Shown: positions 26,045-34,702 of the stretch, in pieces
Position numbering within the stretch: position 1 is the first letter of the stretch
How the letters are laid out: every line of letters begins with the position of its first letter
Source of the DNA: Fodinibius salsisoli
GTDB taxonomy: Bacteria; Bacteroidota; Rhodothermia; Balneolales; Balneolaceae
Assembly (NCBI RefSeq): GCF_026229185.1
Contig: NZ_JAGGJA010000003.1
Coordinates: forward strand, 62,001 to 126,000
Reading direction: 5' to 3'
DNA: 64,000 nt
The notes under the pieces: generated by a model
Told to the model about the DNA's origin: nothing
The model's input: only the letters and a program-made list of their open reading frames with translations
Databases searched by the model: none
Made by a program: the position numbers and the translations under genes

Positions 26045-26479
26045 TTAGATAACAAAATCCATCTGGTCAATCAGCTCTATTAAGGTCGCTTCTTGCGTAA
26101 TATATTTATTAAACTCTAAAAAGATCCATCCGGTGGGAATCACGAACACATTCATAACGCCCTTAAAATTATTGAGAAGAGTCGTTACGGCCTGCCGGTG
26201 GTTCCGGTCTCGCACTGCCCGCATTTTAATCCACAGATGGCCAAAGGTATCATCCAGTTTACCAGCCGTCTGGGTTGCGATATGTTTTATTTGGCTTGCC
26301 GAAATGATGTCTTCATCAAAGTAAATACAAAGTTCTGGACCCGGTTCTTCTGTATCCAGTCGCACCTGCTTAATTCCATTTCTTTTTTCGAGACTGCCCT
26401 TTAAACGATCAATGCACTGATCCTCGGCATTGGCCACCTGATGCAGTACATCGCTGATGTCAAGCACTAATGTATTCAT
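26045..26479 (-). CDS. stand-alone HMA-like protein, paralogue of the P1B ATPase N-terminus
   Basis: A 144-residue soluble protein made of two HMA-like folds without CxxC. It aligns along its whole length with residues 1-150 of the SPC ATPase (21693-24386): shared landmarks are DQCIDRL/DKCVSRL, a CIYF/CIHF strand, IISASQIKHIA/IISLRHIKNIA, DDTFGHLW/QDTFGHLL and TGWIFLE/TGWIRLE. The sharing shows that this N-terminal unit also exists separately; a role as carrier or regulator of the pump is inferred. It lies between the methyltransferase remnant and nhaA. Confidence 0.7.
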   Translation of the reverse strand: MNTLVLDISDVLHQVANAEDQCIDRLKGSLEKRNGIKQVRLDTEEPGPELCIYFDEDIISASQIKHIATQTAGKLDDTFGHLWIKMRAVRDRNHRQAVTTLLNNFKGVMNVFVIPTGWIFLEFNKYITQEATLIELIDQMDFVI

Positions 26480-26536
26480 ATAATTTGATGGTTTTACAAT
26501 GTTTGAAGCCAGTTTAAAAATGAACTGTTACCCAGG

Positions 26537-27892
26537 TTATGCTTCCGTTTGCACCTGCTTCTGCTCCGATAAATCAAACGGTTCCTGTCCTTCGGCTTCG
26601 AAATCTGGGCGACGGCTGAGTACAAGGTAACCCAACAGGCCGCTGACCAGTGAACCGATAAGAATGCCGATTTTTGCAAACTCCAGTAAGATAGGATCAG
26701 TAAAAGACAAGCCGGCAATAAACAGCGCCATGGTAAATCCGATTCCGGCCAGCAGGGCCACCCCGTACACTACCTTCCAGGTTTCCTTGTTAGCAGGCAA
26801 TCCGGAGAAGCCCAGCGTGGTAAGCAGCCAAGTAGCTCCGAAAATACCAACCTGTTTTCCAATGAATAATCCAATCGCTATGCCCCAGGTGAGAGGTGAT
26901 ATTAAGGCCTGGCTCATTACGTTAGGGTCAAAAATCACCCCGGCATTGGCAAAAGCAAACAGCGGCATAATCACAAAATAGACGGCGGTATGCAGTTTAT
27001 GCTCCAGCCGGTGCAACGGCGATTGCGCATGCTGTACGGTCTCATCCATATGGTGCAGGGCCTGTTCCCTGGTCGCCGGCAGGTCCTCATCGGCTGCTTG
27101 TTTAAAAAGATCAAAGCCTTCTTGGGCATATTCTTTTAACTGGTCCAGGCTCCAGCCCCGAGTGGCCGGTAGGGCGAATCCCAGCAGGACCCCGGCTACC
27201 GTGGAGTGGACCCCGGATTTAAGCACCGCAACCCACATGATCCCCCCTACCAAAAGATAGGGCGCCAGGTTATTGACGCTTTTATAGTTAAATAGCAATA
27301 AAACCAGCAGGCATAGACTGGCAACGACCAGCGCCGCCATGCTTATCTGTTCGGTGTAAAAGAAGGCGATCACCAGCACGGCAATCAGGTCATCCACAAC
27401 CGCAACTGCCGTGACAAACACTTTAGCCCACACCGGCACCCGGGATCCCAGCACTGCCAATACGCCGATAACAAAGGCAATATCGGTAGCCATGGGAATA
27501 GCCCAGCCGTTCATAAGGTCCGTTCCGCCGTTGAATCCCCAAAAAATAAGAGCCGGTAGTGCTGCCCCGCTAAAAGCCGCTACAACCGGTAGCAAGGCCG
27601 ATTGAAAGGTCGAGAGCTCTCCATATTTGAGCTCCCGTTTAATTTCCAGCCCAACCAGCAGGAAAAAGATGGCCATTAACCCGTCATTAATCCATTCATG
27701 GATGGAGTGTTCAATCACCAGCGAAGAAAAGCCGATGGTAAACTCTAACTCCAACAGGTGCTCATACCATTTATTAAGTGGGCTATTGGCAATGACAAGG
27801 GCTGCTACCGTGGCCAGCAGGAGCATCAGGCCGGCCGCGGAATCTTTTTTAAAAAAATGAAGAACAGAGGTATAACGTTTTGAACTTTGCAC
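26537..27892 (-). CDS. nhaA: Na+/H+ antiporter NhaA
   Basis: A 451-residue, 12-helix inner-membrane antiporter. The ion-binding aspartate pair is present in AVVDDLIAVLVIAFFYT on helix 5, and the family motifs LFFLLVGLEIKREL-type (here FFLLVGLEIKREL) and PMATDIAFVIGVLA are intact. It exports Na+ (or Li+) in exchange for protons. The protein has the usual length plus a soluble C-terminal tail. A strongly structured leader with an intrinsic terminator lies directly upstream (27930-28066), pointing to RNA-level control. Confidence 0.93.
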   Translation of the reverse strand: MQSSKRYTSVLHFFKKDSAAGLMLLLATVAALVIANSPLNKWYEHLLELEFTIGFSSLVIEHSIHEWINDGLMAIFFLLVGLEIKRELKYGELSTFQSALLPVVAAFSGAALPALIFWGFNGGTDLMNGWAIPMATDIAFVIGVLAVLGSRVPVWAKVFVTAVAVVDDLIAVLVIAFFYTEQISMAALVVASLCLLVLLLFNYKSVNNLAPYLLVGGIMWVAVLKSGVHSTVAGVLLGFALPATRGWSLDQLKEYAQEGFDLFKQAADEDLPATREQALHHMDETVQHAQSPLHRLEHKLHTAVYFVIMPLFAFANAGVIFDPNVMSQALISPLTWGIAIGLFIGKQVGIFGATWLLTTLGFSGLPANKETWKVVYGVALLAGIGFTMALFIAGLSFTDPILLEFAKIGILIGSLVSGLLGYLVLSRRPDFEAEGQEPFDLSEQKQVQTEA

Positions 27893-27929
27893 GGTTCCTA
27901 ATTATTATTAATGGCCATTTTGAATCATT

Positions 27930-27961
27930 AAAAAGCACCGCCGCGGTCATACAGCGGTGCT
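27930..27961 (-). terminator. intrinsic terminator in the nhaA leader
   Basis: A perfect 8-bp stem, AGCACCGC (27954-27961 on the minus strand) with GCGGTGCT (27934-27941), has a 12-base loop. On the minus strand it is followed by a short T run. It ends about 40 bases before the nhaA start, so it would act as an attenuator of nhaA rather than as the end of another gene. Confidence 0.65.
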
Positions 27962-28066
27962 CACCAGGGTGTACGCTTAGGGATTATGATGAAATGTTTG
28001 GGAGTAATCGTATGAGTGCACCATTTCATCAAAGCGTATTGGGTATAAGGCTATGGTGCGATAGCC
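27930..28066 (-). promoter_or_regulatory. structured 5' leader of nhaA, candidate riboswitch
   Basis: On the minus strand, upstream of nhaA, several perfect pairings occur. GGCTAT/ATAGCC is a small hairpin (28049-28054 with 28061-28066). A 7-bp helix pairs 28032-28038 with 27972-27978. Stacked directly on it is a 10-bp helix, 28022-28031 with 27987-27996, with an eight-base bulge on one side. A competing 7-bp pairing joins GCACCAT (28018-28024) with ATGGTGC (28053-28059). A G/C-rich terminator follows. Aptamer-like helices, an alternative pairing and a terminator before a cation antiporter are the layout of a transcriptional riboswitch. Known classes before nhaA (nhaA-I, nhaA-II) sense Li+ or Na+; membership is untested. 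Confidence 0.6.
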
Positions 28067-28136
28067 TCTGCTGGTAAGTTGTTGATTATGTGATGGTAAC
28101 TCTTGCATTTTTATGATCTTCTTGTGCATTATTTTG

Positions 28137-28706
28137 TTATATCCGGTCGATGGAGATACGCTTATTTTCTTTGATGTCTCTGAAATGCGATGGGGTTAGC
28201 CCGGTTTCTTTTTTAAACTGCCGGGAAAAATGCTGCTGGCTGCTGTAGTCTAACCGATAAGCAATTTCTGCCATGGTTTGCTCCCCATAGACAATGAGCT
28301 CCTTGGCCCGTTCAATCTTTTGAAGGATGTAAAATCGTTCAATAGATTTTCCCTCTACATCGGAAAACAACCGGCTGAGGTGCTGGTACTCTTTATGAAG
28401 TCGATCAGATAGATACTGTGATAACGTGGTATCCAATCGCTTACCATGGTGTATGAGGCCTATAATTAGATGTTTGATTTGTTCGACTAGCTGGCTGCTT
28501 CGATCGCTCACAATTTCAAAGCCATTTTGGTGGACAACCTCCCATAATTCAGTGAGCTCCTCCTCATCAATCGGCCGGGCGAATTCTATCCGCCCCAGTT
28601 CAATATGTTTGATTGGAAACCCAGCGTCCACCAACTTCGCCTCGAGCACTTCCCCGCAATGTTTGCACACCATATTTTTTATGTGAAAATAGCTATCATT
28701 CATCAT
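28137..28706 (-). CDS. AraC-family regulator with N-terminal HMA-like sensor
   Basis: A 189-residue protein from ATG 28706. Residues about 1-70 resemble an HMA domain with NMVCKHCGEVL as the CxxC loop and the usual beta-alpha-beta-beta-alpha-beta run (IKHIELGRIEFARPI). Residues about 95-185 are an AraC-type double helix-turn-helix (TMAEIAYRLDYSSQQHFSRQFKKETGLTPS). This suggests direct metal sensing through the HMA part, with DNA binding by the AraC part. Likely targets are the divergently or co-directionally placed azurin, nhaA or RND genes; no operator was found. Confidence 0.8.
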   Translation of the reverse strand: MMNDSYFHIKNMVCKHCGEVLEAKLVDAGFPIKHIELGRIEFARPIDEEELTELWEVVHQNGFEIVSDRSSQLVEQIKHLIIGLIHHGKRLDTTLSQYLSDRLHKEYQHLSRLFSDVEGKSIERFYILQKIERAKELIVYGEQTMAEIAYRLDYSSQQHFSRQFKKETGLTPSHFRDIKENKRISIDRI

Positions 28707-28790
28707 TGTCAGCTTAGGATATAGTATAATGAGGCAGGCGTTGTCCAGAGCCACCTCAAAATGGTCGGGTTATGATGCTGTACTACCGGA

Positions 28791-29348
28791 TTACTGAACA
28801 ACGAGTTTCCCTTTCATACCTGCTGCAAAGTGGCCGGGAAACGTACACAGGTAATTATAGTCGCCGGTTTTCTCCGGGACGGTAACCGTGACCTCAACCG
28901 TCTCTCCCCCGCCGGCAAGCCCGGTATGGGCAATGACATCATCGGTTCGGCCTTCGGGAATGTACTCATTACTTTTTGCTTTCATTGCTTCTTTTGTGAA
29001 GCTGGCCGGATCAATCCCCAGCTTCAGCAGCACCCAGTTATGACCCATGGCCGTGGCGGGAAGGTCGCTCACGGTCGTGAGGCGAATACGCAGCTTCTCC
29101 CCGGGCGTGGCCTCAATAGTCTGAAGCAGCAGATAGGAATCGCCGCCGGAGGTTTTGATGGTTTCAGCCGTTCCCAGCAGCTTCCCTTCTTCCTTCACCA
29201 CATATTTCATCTGGTCCACACCAATAATATCAATGGTTCTTATCTCCTGGGTTTGTGCTTGTGTCTCCTGTGATTGAGGTTGTTGCTCTCCGCCGCCGCA
29301 CCCAGCCAGAAAAGCTAGTAGGGGCAGCATGTAGGTCAATAAATGCAT
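28791..29348 (-). CDS. azurin-family blue copper lipoprotein
   Basis: A 185-residue protein. A lipoprotein signal ends LAGCGGG (Cys at residue 17), followed by a Gln-rich linker of about 20 residues. The cupredoxin domain holds the type 1 copper ligands: His in GHNWVLLK and the Cys-His-Met set in YLCTFPGHFAAGMKGKL. Azurins carry electrons in the periplasm; this one would be tethered to a membrane. It sits between the HMA-AraC regulator and a small membrane protein, near the RND system, matching a copper-handling context. Confidence 0.88.
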   Translation of the reverse strand: MHLLTYMLPLLAFLAGCGGGEQQPQSQETQAQTQEIRTIDIIGVDQMKYVVKEEGKLLGTAETIKTSGGDSYLLLQTIEATPGEKLRIRLTTVSDLPATAMGHNWVLLKLGIDPASFTKEAMKAKSNEYIPEGRTDDVIAHTGLAGGGETVEVTVTVPEKTGDYNYLCTFPGHFAAGMKGKLVVQ

Positions 29349-29392
29349 AATGACGATGATTTGAGGTTAGTATTGAAGATTAAGGTAATGTG

Positions 29393-29638
29393 TTAGTTCT
29401 TTCGTACTATCTGTCCTTGCGGGGTAATGGTTTCCCCGGGCCCCGGCGGGCGCTTAGGAAATCGGGTAATCGAAACATCCGGATCCCGATCCGCCGGCAC
29501 ATAATGGGCATGCGATCCTTTGGATACTTTGGTGTAAGGCTTGGGGTTAAAGGCGCCCAGCGCATCGGCCATGGCAACCCCCGCCAGAATCAGCATTACA
29601 ACGACAACTACATATTTAAGTTTGTTTTTGGAAGCCAT
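29393..29638 (-). CDS. small membrane-anchored protein
   Basis: An 81-residue protein with one N-terminal helix (residues about 9-25) and a periplasmic proline-rich tail containing SHAHYVPADRDPD and RFPKRPPGPGE. It has no cysteines. The family is not recognised. It is co-directional with azurin, 44 bases upstream, and probably belongs to the same transcript. Confidence 0.5.
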   Translation of the reverse strand: MASKNKLKYVVVVVMLILAGVAMADALGAFNPKPYTKVSKGSHAHYVPADRDPDVSITRFPKRPPGPGETITPQGQIVRKN

Positions 29639-29777
29639 AGCAGTTTCTTCTAATCTGATATTATTTCATAGCGTACTGATAAAGCTACCGCTGTGGTCAG
29701 GCAGGGGCAGCCCGCAGGATAGTGATGGAGGTTACGCAGGAATAGTTGCAGCATCATCACCGATCCTGGGTTTGAGT

Positions 29778-29808
29778 AAAAAAAGACTGCCGCCACCGTC
29801 AGGTGGCG
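29778..29808 (-). terminator. intrinsic terminator after the PII-like gene
   Basis: A 7-bp G/C stem (CGCCACC with GGTGGCG, 29791-29797 and 29802-29808) with a four-base loop is followed on the minus strand, after a short spacer, by seven T (29778-29784). It lies 25 bases beyond the stop of the PII-like gene and would end the efflux transcript. Confidence 0.75.
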
Positions 29809-29832
29809 ACAACCCGGGGTTGGCTGGACTAC

Positions 29833-30150
29833 CTAACGGATGATCTCCTCATCCGTTTCCCCTGTTCGAATGCGGACGCCTTGTTCGACATTTGAGACAA
29901 AGATTTTTCCATCACCATGGTTTCCGGTTCGTCCCTTTTCAGTAATAACGGTGATTATTTCATCCACGCGGCGGGCAGGTACTACGGTCTCCAGCTTAAT
30001 GCGCTGGACCAGCTGGGCCGGGCCTTCTTTAGGGTGTCCCCAGCCGCGTACGTCGCTTAGGGTTATACCGGGTGCATCCGGAAGGTTTTCAATCGCATCG
30101 ATAACATAGTCAATCATGTTGGTTCGGATAAACGCTTTAATTTCTTTCAT
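29833..30150 (-). CDS. PII-like signalling protein of the efflux operon
   Basis: A 105-residue PII-fold protein. The B-loop/nucleotide signature is clear (TEKGRTGNHGDGKIFV, residues about 78-93), and VRGWGHPKEGPAQ sits where the T-loop starts. The T-loop is short and lacks the uridylylated tyrosine of GlnB/GlnK, so it is not a classical nitrogen sensor. PII-like genes next to metal RND pumps are known; the likely job is a nucleotide- or metal-responsive regulator of the pump. It follows the pump gene by 53 bases and precedes a terminator. Confidence 0.8.
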   Translation of the reverse strand: MKEIKAFIRTNMIDYVIDAIENLPDAPGITLSDVRGWGHPKEGPAQLVQRIKLETVVPARRVDEIITVITEKGRTGNHGDGKIFVSNVEQGVRIRTGETDEEIIR

Positions 30151-30203
30151 AATAATATATGGTTAATCCCTCAGACCGTTTGGCAGCCCGAGGGAATTTA
30201 GGA

Positions 30204-33200
30204 TTACAGTTCTGCGTGGGTGACCGGCTCGGCAAACCACTTGTAGATGGTTGGCAGCACTACCAGCGTAAGCAGCGTGGACGTAAATAATCCACCGACC
30301 ACAACTGCGGCCAACGGGCGTTGCACATTAGAGCCAATATCGTTAGCCAGCAGCAACGGGAGCAGGCCGAGCCCGGTGGTTAGGGCGGTCATAAGTACCG
30401 GGCGCAGCCTGAGCAGGGACGCCTGCACCACCGATTTCCCCATCTCCATGCCCTCCTCTCGGAGTTGATTAATGTAGCTGACGAGCACCAGTCCATTGAG
30501 CACGGCAATCCCGAAAATGGCAATAAATCCTACAGCCGCGGGGACAGAGAGATATAGCCCGGAAACCCAAAGGGCAAAGATCCCCCCGATGGTCGCAAAG
30601 GGAATATTCAGGAAAATAAGCACCGCATAGCGCCAGCTGCCAAAGGTCGAGAACAGCATGAAGAAAATAAGGCCCAGGGTAATAGGCACGACGACCATCA
30701 GCCGGCTCATGGCCCGCTGCTGGTTTTCAAACTGCCCGCCGTATTCGGTGAAATAGCCCGCCGGCAGGTCCACCTGCGCTTCTACTTTCCGGCGGATCTC
30801 ACTAACCACGCTGCCCATGTCGCGGCCCCGGACGTTTAGCTGCACGTAGGTTCGGCGGCTGGCTTTGTTCCGGGAGATCTGCTTGGGGCCCGTAAAGACT
30901 TCGACATCAGCAATTTGGGAAAGCGGGACCAGTGCGCCTTCGGCTGTCCGTATGGGAAGCTCGCGAAGCTGATTGATCTGGCTGCGCTGGCCCTCGTGCA
31001 GGCGCACAAAGATGTCAAAGCGGCGAATGCCTTCGAACACCTGCCCGGCTACCGAACCCCCGATACCTGTCTCAACAGTGTTTAAGAATTCATCGATGCT
31101 GATGCCCAGCCGTGCCAGCTGCTCGCGGTCGGGGCGAACCAAAATTTGGGGCTTCCCGCCCTGCTGTTGGGCGCGAACGTCTACCGCCCCTTCCACGTTT
31201 TCGGCGACAGCCGCAATTTCCTGTGCTTTCCGGGCCAGCGTATCCAGATCGTCCCCGTACAGGCTGGCCACCACCTGGGCCCGAACGCCGCTGAGAAGCT
31301 CATCGGTGCGGAGCTGAATGGGCTGGGAAAAGTTGGAAGCCACCCCCGGCAGATCCTCAGTTAACTTTTGGGCCATAGCCGACTGCAATTCTTCGTAGTC
31401 GCGGCCTGCGTCCCACTGATCCAGCGGCTTAAGATCGACCACATTAAAGATCACGTTCACCGGTTCGGGATCCCCCCCGACTTCCGCGCGACCAACCCGC
31501 GAGTAGACGCCTTCCACTTCCGGAAAGGTCTGCATGGATTCCTGCAGGCGTTTGGCATACTCTTGGGTCGTCGGCAGGTTGGCACCCGGCGGCAGCACCG
31601 ACCGCACCGCAAAGGTCCCTTCCCGCAAGGTCGGCTGAAATTCGGTGCCCAAAAACGGAAACATAGCCATGCTTGCGGCAAACAACACCAGCGCCGCCCC
31701 AAACACCATTTTAGGATATTTGGTGCTTTTTTCAATCAGCGGACGGCTTGCTCCCTTCACCTTGCGCACCAGCCATGGCTCTTTGTCCATCCCTTTCTCC
31801 GGCAAAATATAGCTGGAGATAATAGGAATATAGGTCAGGGCCAGAAAGATCGCTCCGGCCAATGCAAAGGTGATGGTATAGGCCAGGGGCTTAAACATTT
31901 TGCCTTCCACGCCCTCCAGGGAAAAGAGCGGCAGGAACACGATGATGATAATACTGGTGGCAAATACAACCGGTCGAATGACCTCACGGGCCGCCTCCCC
32001 TACGATACGCATTAGGGAAACATTCTCCCCTTTGCGCTCTTCCAGCAGCCGGTAGGTGTTTTCCACGATCACCGTGGCACTATCCCCGATCATACCAATG
32101 CTGATGGCAAGGCCTCCCAGACTCATTAAGTTCGCCGAAATTCCCATCAGATTCATTCCAATAAAGGCAATGAGAAAGGCAATGGGCACGGTTGAGATGA
32201 TAATGAGCGTGGATCGCACATCGCCCATAAAAAAGAACAGCACCACCAATACTAAGATAGCCCCGATATACAGTGCATTGGTGACCGTTCCCACGGCTTT
32301 GTCCACCAGTTCTCCCTGCGAGTAAAAAGGCTTCATGATCATGCCTTCCGGCAGGGCCTTATTAATGGCATCGATCTTTTGATCCACCTGGCCCAATAGA
32401 TCTTGGGTATTCGTTCCAATCAGTTTTAATACGAAGGCCCCGACTGATTCTTCGCCATTGGCGATCAGCGACCCTCGTTTAATTTCCGATCCGAAAGCAA
32501 CATCAGCCAGATCTTTCACGTACACGGGAGTACCCTCTTGGTTGGCGACCACAATATTGCGAATATCCTCGATGCCTTGCTCATGTTGGTTAATCCAGCC
32601 ATAGCCGCGTACCAAATATTCTTCTCCGCCTCGTTCTATAAAGGAAGCCCCAACATTCCGGTTGTTGGTATTGATAGCTTGCTCCAGATCTTTGAGCGTC
32701 AGACCGCGAGAGACCAAGGCATTCATATCGGCATTGACCTGGAACTGCCGGACATCACCGCCCAGCGAAAGCACGCCGGTGACCCCGGGCACGGTCCGTA
32801 GTTGCGGCTTTACGATCCAGTCTTGGGCCGTCCGACGTTCCATCAGGGAGTTTTCGGCACCTTTTTTATTTTTCATTTCATACATCATCACTGTGCCGAG
32901 CCCGGTGGTGATAGGGCCAAGCTGAGGGTTGCCAAGGCCTTTCGGGATCTCATTTCGGGCCTTGGCAAGCCGCTCCATGACCAGGCGGCGGGCGAAGTAG
33001 ATATCGGTGTCCTCCTCGAAATAAACGTTGACGCGCGAGAGCCCAAAAATGGACGTACTTTGCACGCGATCCAGTTTCGGAAGCCCATACATCGAAATCT
33101 CAATGGGATAGCTAATTTGGGTCTCCACATCCACGGGGGAAAGTCCGGGGCTGGAGGTATATACCTGGACTAAAGGAGGCGATACATCCGGGAAAGAATC

Positions 33201-33308
33201 AATGGGGACATCCTGAAAGGAAAAATAGCCATAGACCCCTACGGCAGCAACCATCAAAAAGATGGTTAACCTGTTTTTTAGTACACGATCGATAATCTGT
33301 TCAAGCAT
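30204..33308 (-). CDS. heavy-metal efflux RND pump (CusA/CzcA family)
   Basis: A 1034-residue, 12-helix RND transporter of the heavy-metal efflux type. The N-terminus LKNRLTIFLMVAAVGVYGYFSFQDVPIDSFPD is family-typical, and helix 4 has SLGGLAISIGMIGDSATVIVEN with the proton-relay acidic residue. Two large periplasmic loops and the duplicated halves are intact. It exports Cu/Ag or Zn/Co/Cd from periplasm or cytoplasm through the adaptor and channel encoded upstream. The metal cannot be decided from the sequence alone; the azurin neighbour leans towards copper. Confidence 0.9.
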   Translation of the reverse strand: MLEQIIDRVLKNRLTIFLMVAAVGVYGYFSFQDVPIDSFPDVSPPLVQVYTSSPGLSPVDVETQISYPIEISMYGLPKLDRVQSTSIFGLSRVNVYFEEDTDIYFARRLVMERLAKARNEIPKGLGNPQLGPITTGLGTVMMYEMKNKKGAENSLMERRTAQDWIVKPQLRTVPGVTGVLSLGGDVRQFQVNADMNALVSRGLTLKDLEQAINTNNRNVGASFIERGGEEYLVRGYGWINQHEQGIEDIRNIVVANQEGTPVYVKDLADVAFGSEIKRGSLIANGEESVGAFVLKLIGTNTQDLLGQVDQKIDAINKALPEGMIMKPFYSQGELVDKAVGTVTNALYIGAILVLVVLFFFMGDVRSTLIIISTVPIAFLIAFIGMNLMGISANLMSLGGLAISIGMIGDSATVIVENTYRLLEERKGENVSLMRIVGEAAREVIRPVVFATSIIIIVFLPLFSLEGVEGKMFKPLAYTITFALAGAIFLALTYIPIISSYILPEKGMDKEPWLVRKVKGASRPLIEKSTKYPKMVFGAALVLFAASMAMFPFLGTEFQPTLREGTFAVRSVLPPGANLPTTQEYAKRLQESMQTFPEVEGVYSRVGRAEVGGDPEPVNVIFNVVDLKPLDQWDAGRDYEELQSAMAQKLTEDLPGVASNFSQPIQLRTDELLSGVRAQVVASLYGDDLDTLARKAQEIAAVAENVEGAVDVRAQQQGGKPQILVRPDREQLARLGISIDEFLNTVETGIGGSVAGQVFEGIRRFDIFVRLHEGQRSQINQLRELPIRTAEGALVPLSQIADVEVFTGPKQISRNKASRRTYVQLNVRGRDMGSVVSEIRRKVEAQVDLPAGYFTEYGGQFENQQRAMSRLMVVVPITLGLIFFMLFSTFGSWRYAVLIFLNIPFATIGGIFALWVSGLYLSVPAAVGFIAIFGIAVLNGLVLVSYINQLREEGMEMGKSVVQASLLRLRPVLMTALTTGLGLLPLLLANDIGSNVQRPLAAVVVGGLFTSTLLTLVVLPTIYKWFAEPVTHAEL

Positions 33309-33373
33309 AATTCAACAACTTTTAAAATTCATTAACAATTGCAACGTAAGCAGCTGGTAATCAGGCATTGCTT

Positions 33374-34681
33374 CTAATGCCCGTGCGAGGCGCTGCGGGT
33401 TTGGGCAGTAAGCGCTGATTTTAAGTCAAAAGCCCCGGCCGTTACGGCCTTATCTCCCGGTTGGAGCCCGGCAATAATTTCCACCAGGCCCTCATTTTCT
33501 GCTCCCAGTCGTACCGCTACCGGCCGGAAACTGCCCGCTTCTCTGCCGGGCACAAACACCCTGGATTCGCCCTCAATGGTTTGTACGGCGTCCACCGGTA
33601 TCATGGCAAGGCTGCGCTCCCGGCCGGTCTGGATGCGAGCCGTTCCGAACATACCGGCCCGAAGTTGCCGGTCCGTATTTTTTAAGTTGGCCCGAACGGG
33701 CATGGTCCGGGTGTCTTCTTCGAGGGCGTAGGAAATCCAGTCTACCGTTCCCTCAAATATTTCATTGGGGATGCTCCGAACAGCAATGTTCACGGTTTGT
33801 CCGGGCTCGATATACCGGATGTCTTGTTCATAGGCATCAATCATGACCCACATTTGGGACAGGTTCGCAACATGAACCGGCGTTTCACTGGAGCTCACCG
33901 TCTGGCCCGGCGAAAGGTTACGCTCCTGGATGACGCCATCGATAGGGCTGGTGATATAAAATTGAGAGAGCGGTTGGTCACTTCCGGCTTCAATCTGTTG
34001 GATATCGGTCGCAGTGAGTCCGTACAGTCGAAGTGCTTCGGCCGTGGCATTTAATTCCGCCTGTGCTTCCTGAAACGACGCTTCTGCTTCCAGCAGTTCC
34101 GCCTGGCTGGAAATCTGCTGCTCATACAGGGATTGTTCGCGCTCATAACGGGCCTGCTCGGACTTAAGCCGTGCTTTCAGGCGGAGATATTCGGCCTTGG
34201 TCTTGCCGAGCTCTACGCTGCTCATTAATGCAACCGGTTCCTCGCGGGTTACCTGCTCACCCAGATCTTTAAGCACCTTGACAACCTTGGCCTCAAGACG
34301 AGGACCTACTTTGGCTATGTTATCCAGATCGTAGCTAATATTGGCGGGGCGTGCAATAGTCGAGGCCGCGCTTCCGGAGTCCAGGGTTTCTACATTGATC
34401 CCGAGGTTTTGGCGTTGCTGCTCGGTTAAGTGCACTTCGCCGGTATAACCTCCTCCCTCCTGGTACTGATCACCGGATTCAGGGCTATGCTGCTGCTCTG
34501 TAGAATGGTCGCCGGATTCCCCGGCATGTTGCCCGCCTTCTTCACTACTATGTTGTTTTTGCTGCTGGGCGGATTGCGTATTAGAATTTCCATTTTCATT
34601 ACTATTTAAACCACAACCGGTTATGATTCCTCCGGCTATAAAAATTCCTGCAATGGCTATATATATAACTGATTTCTTCAT
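33374..34681 (-). CDS. RND periplasmic adaptor (CusB/CzcB family)
   Basis: A 435-residue membrane-fusion protein. The signal ends as a lipobox (GGIITGCGLN, Cys near residue 23). A His/Glu/Gln-rich stretch (residues about 35-80) resembles metal-collecting tails. A lipoyl-like half, a long alpha-hairpin (ARLKSEQARYEREQSLYEQQ) and a beta-barrel domain follow. It joins the pump to the TolC-type channel and may hand metal to the pump. It lies 65 bases upstream of the pump gene in the same direction. Confidence 0.88.
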   Translation of the reverse strand: MKKSVIYIAIAGIFIAGGIITGCGLNSNENGNSNTQSAQQQKQHSSEEGGQHAGESGDHSTEQQHSPESGDQYQEGGGYTGEVHLTEQQRQNLGINVETLDSGSAASTIARPANISYDLDNIAKVGPRLEAKVVKVLKDLGEQVTREEPVALMSSVELGKTKAEYLRLKARLKSEQARYEREQSLYEQQISSQAELLEAEASFQEAQAELNATAEALRLYGLTATDIQQIEAGSDQPLSQFYITSPIDGVIQERNLSPGQTVSSSETPVHVANLSQMWVMIDAYEQDIRYIEPGQTVNIAVRSIPNEIFEGTVDWISYALEEDTRTMPVRANLKNTDRQLRAGMFGTARIQTGRERSLAMIPVDAVQTIEGESRVFVPGREAGSFRPVAVRLGAENEGLVEIIAGLQPGDKAVTAGAFDLKSALTAQTRSASHGH

Positions 34682-34702
34682 GATGGGTAATGCGTTAAAT
34701 CA

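Noticed and set aside
27880-28077. Plus-strand frame across the nhaA leader
   Set aside because: It coincides with the RNA helices and terminator on the other strand; a chance frame.
30247-33173. Plus-strand frames across the RND pump gene
   Set aside because: Shadows of the strongly conserved pump gene; they have no domain-like sequence.
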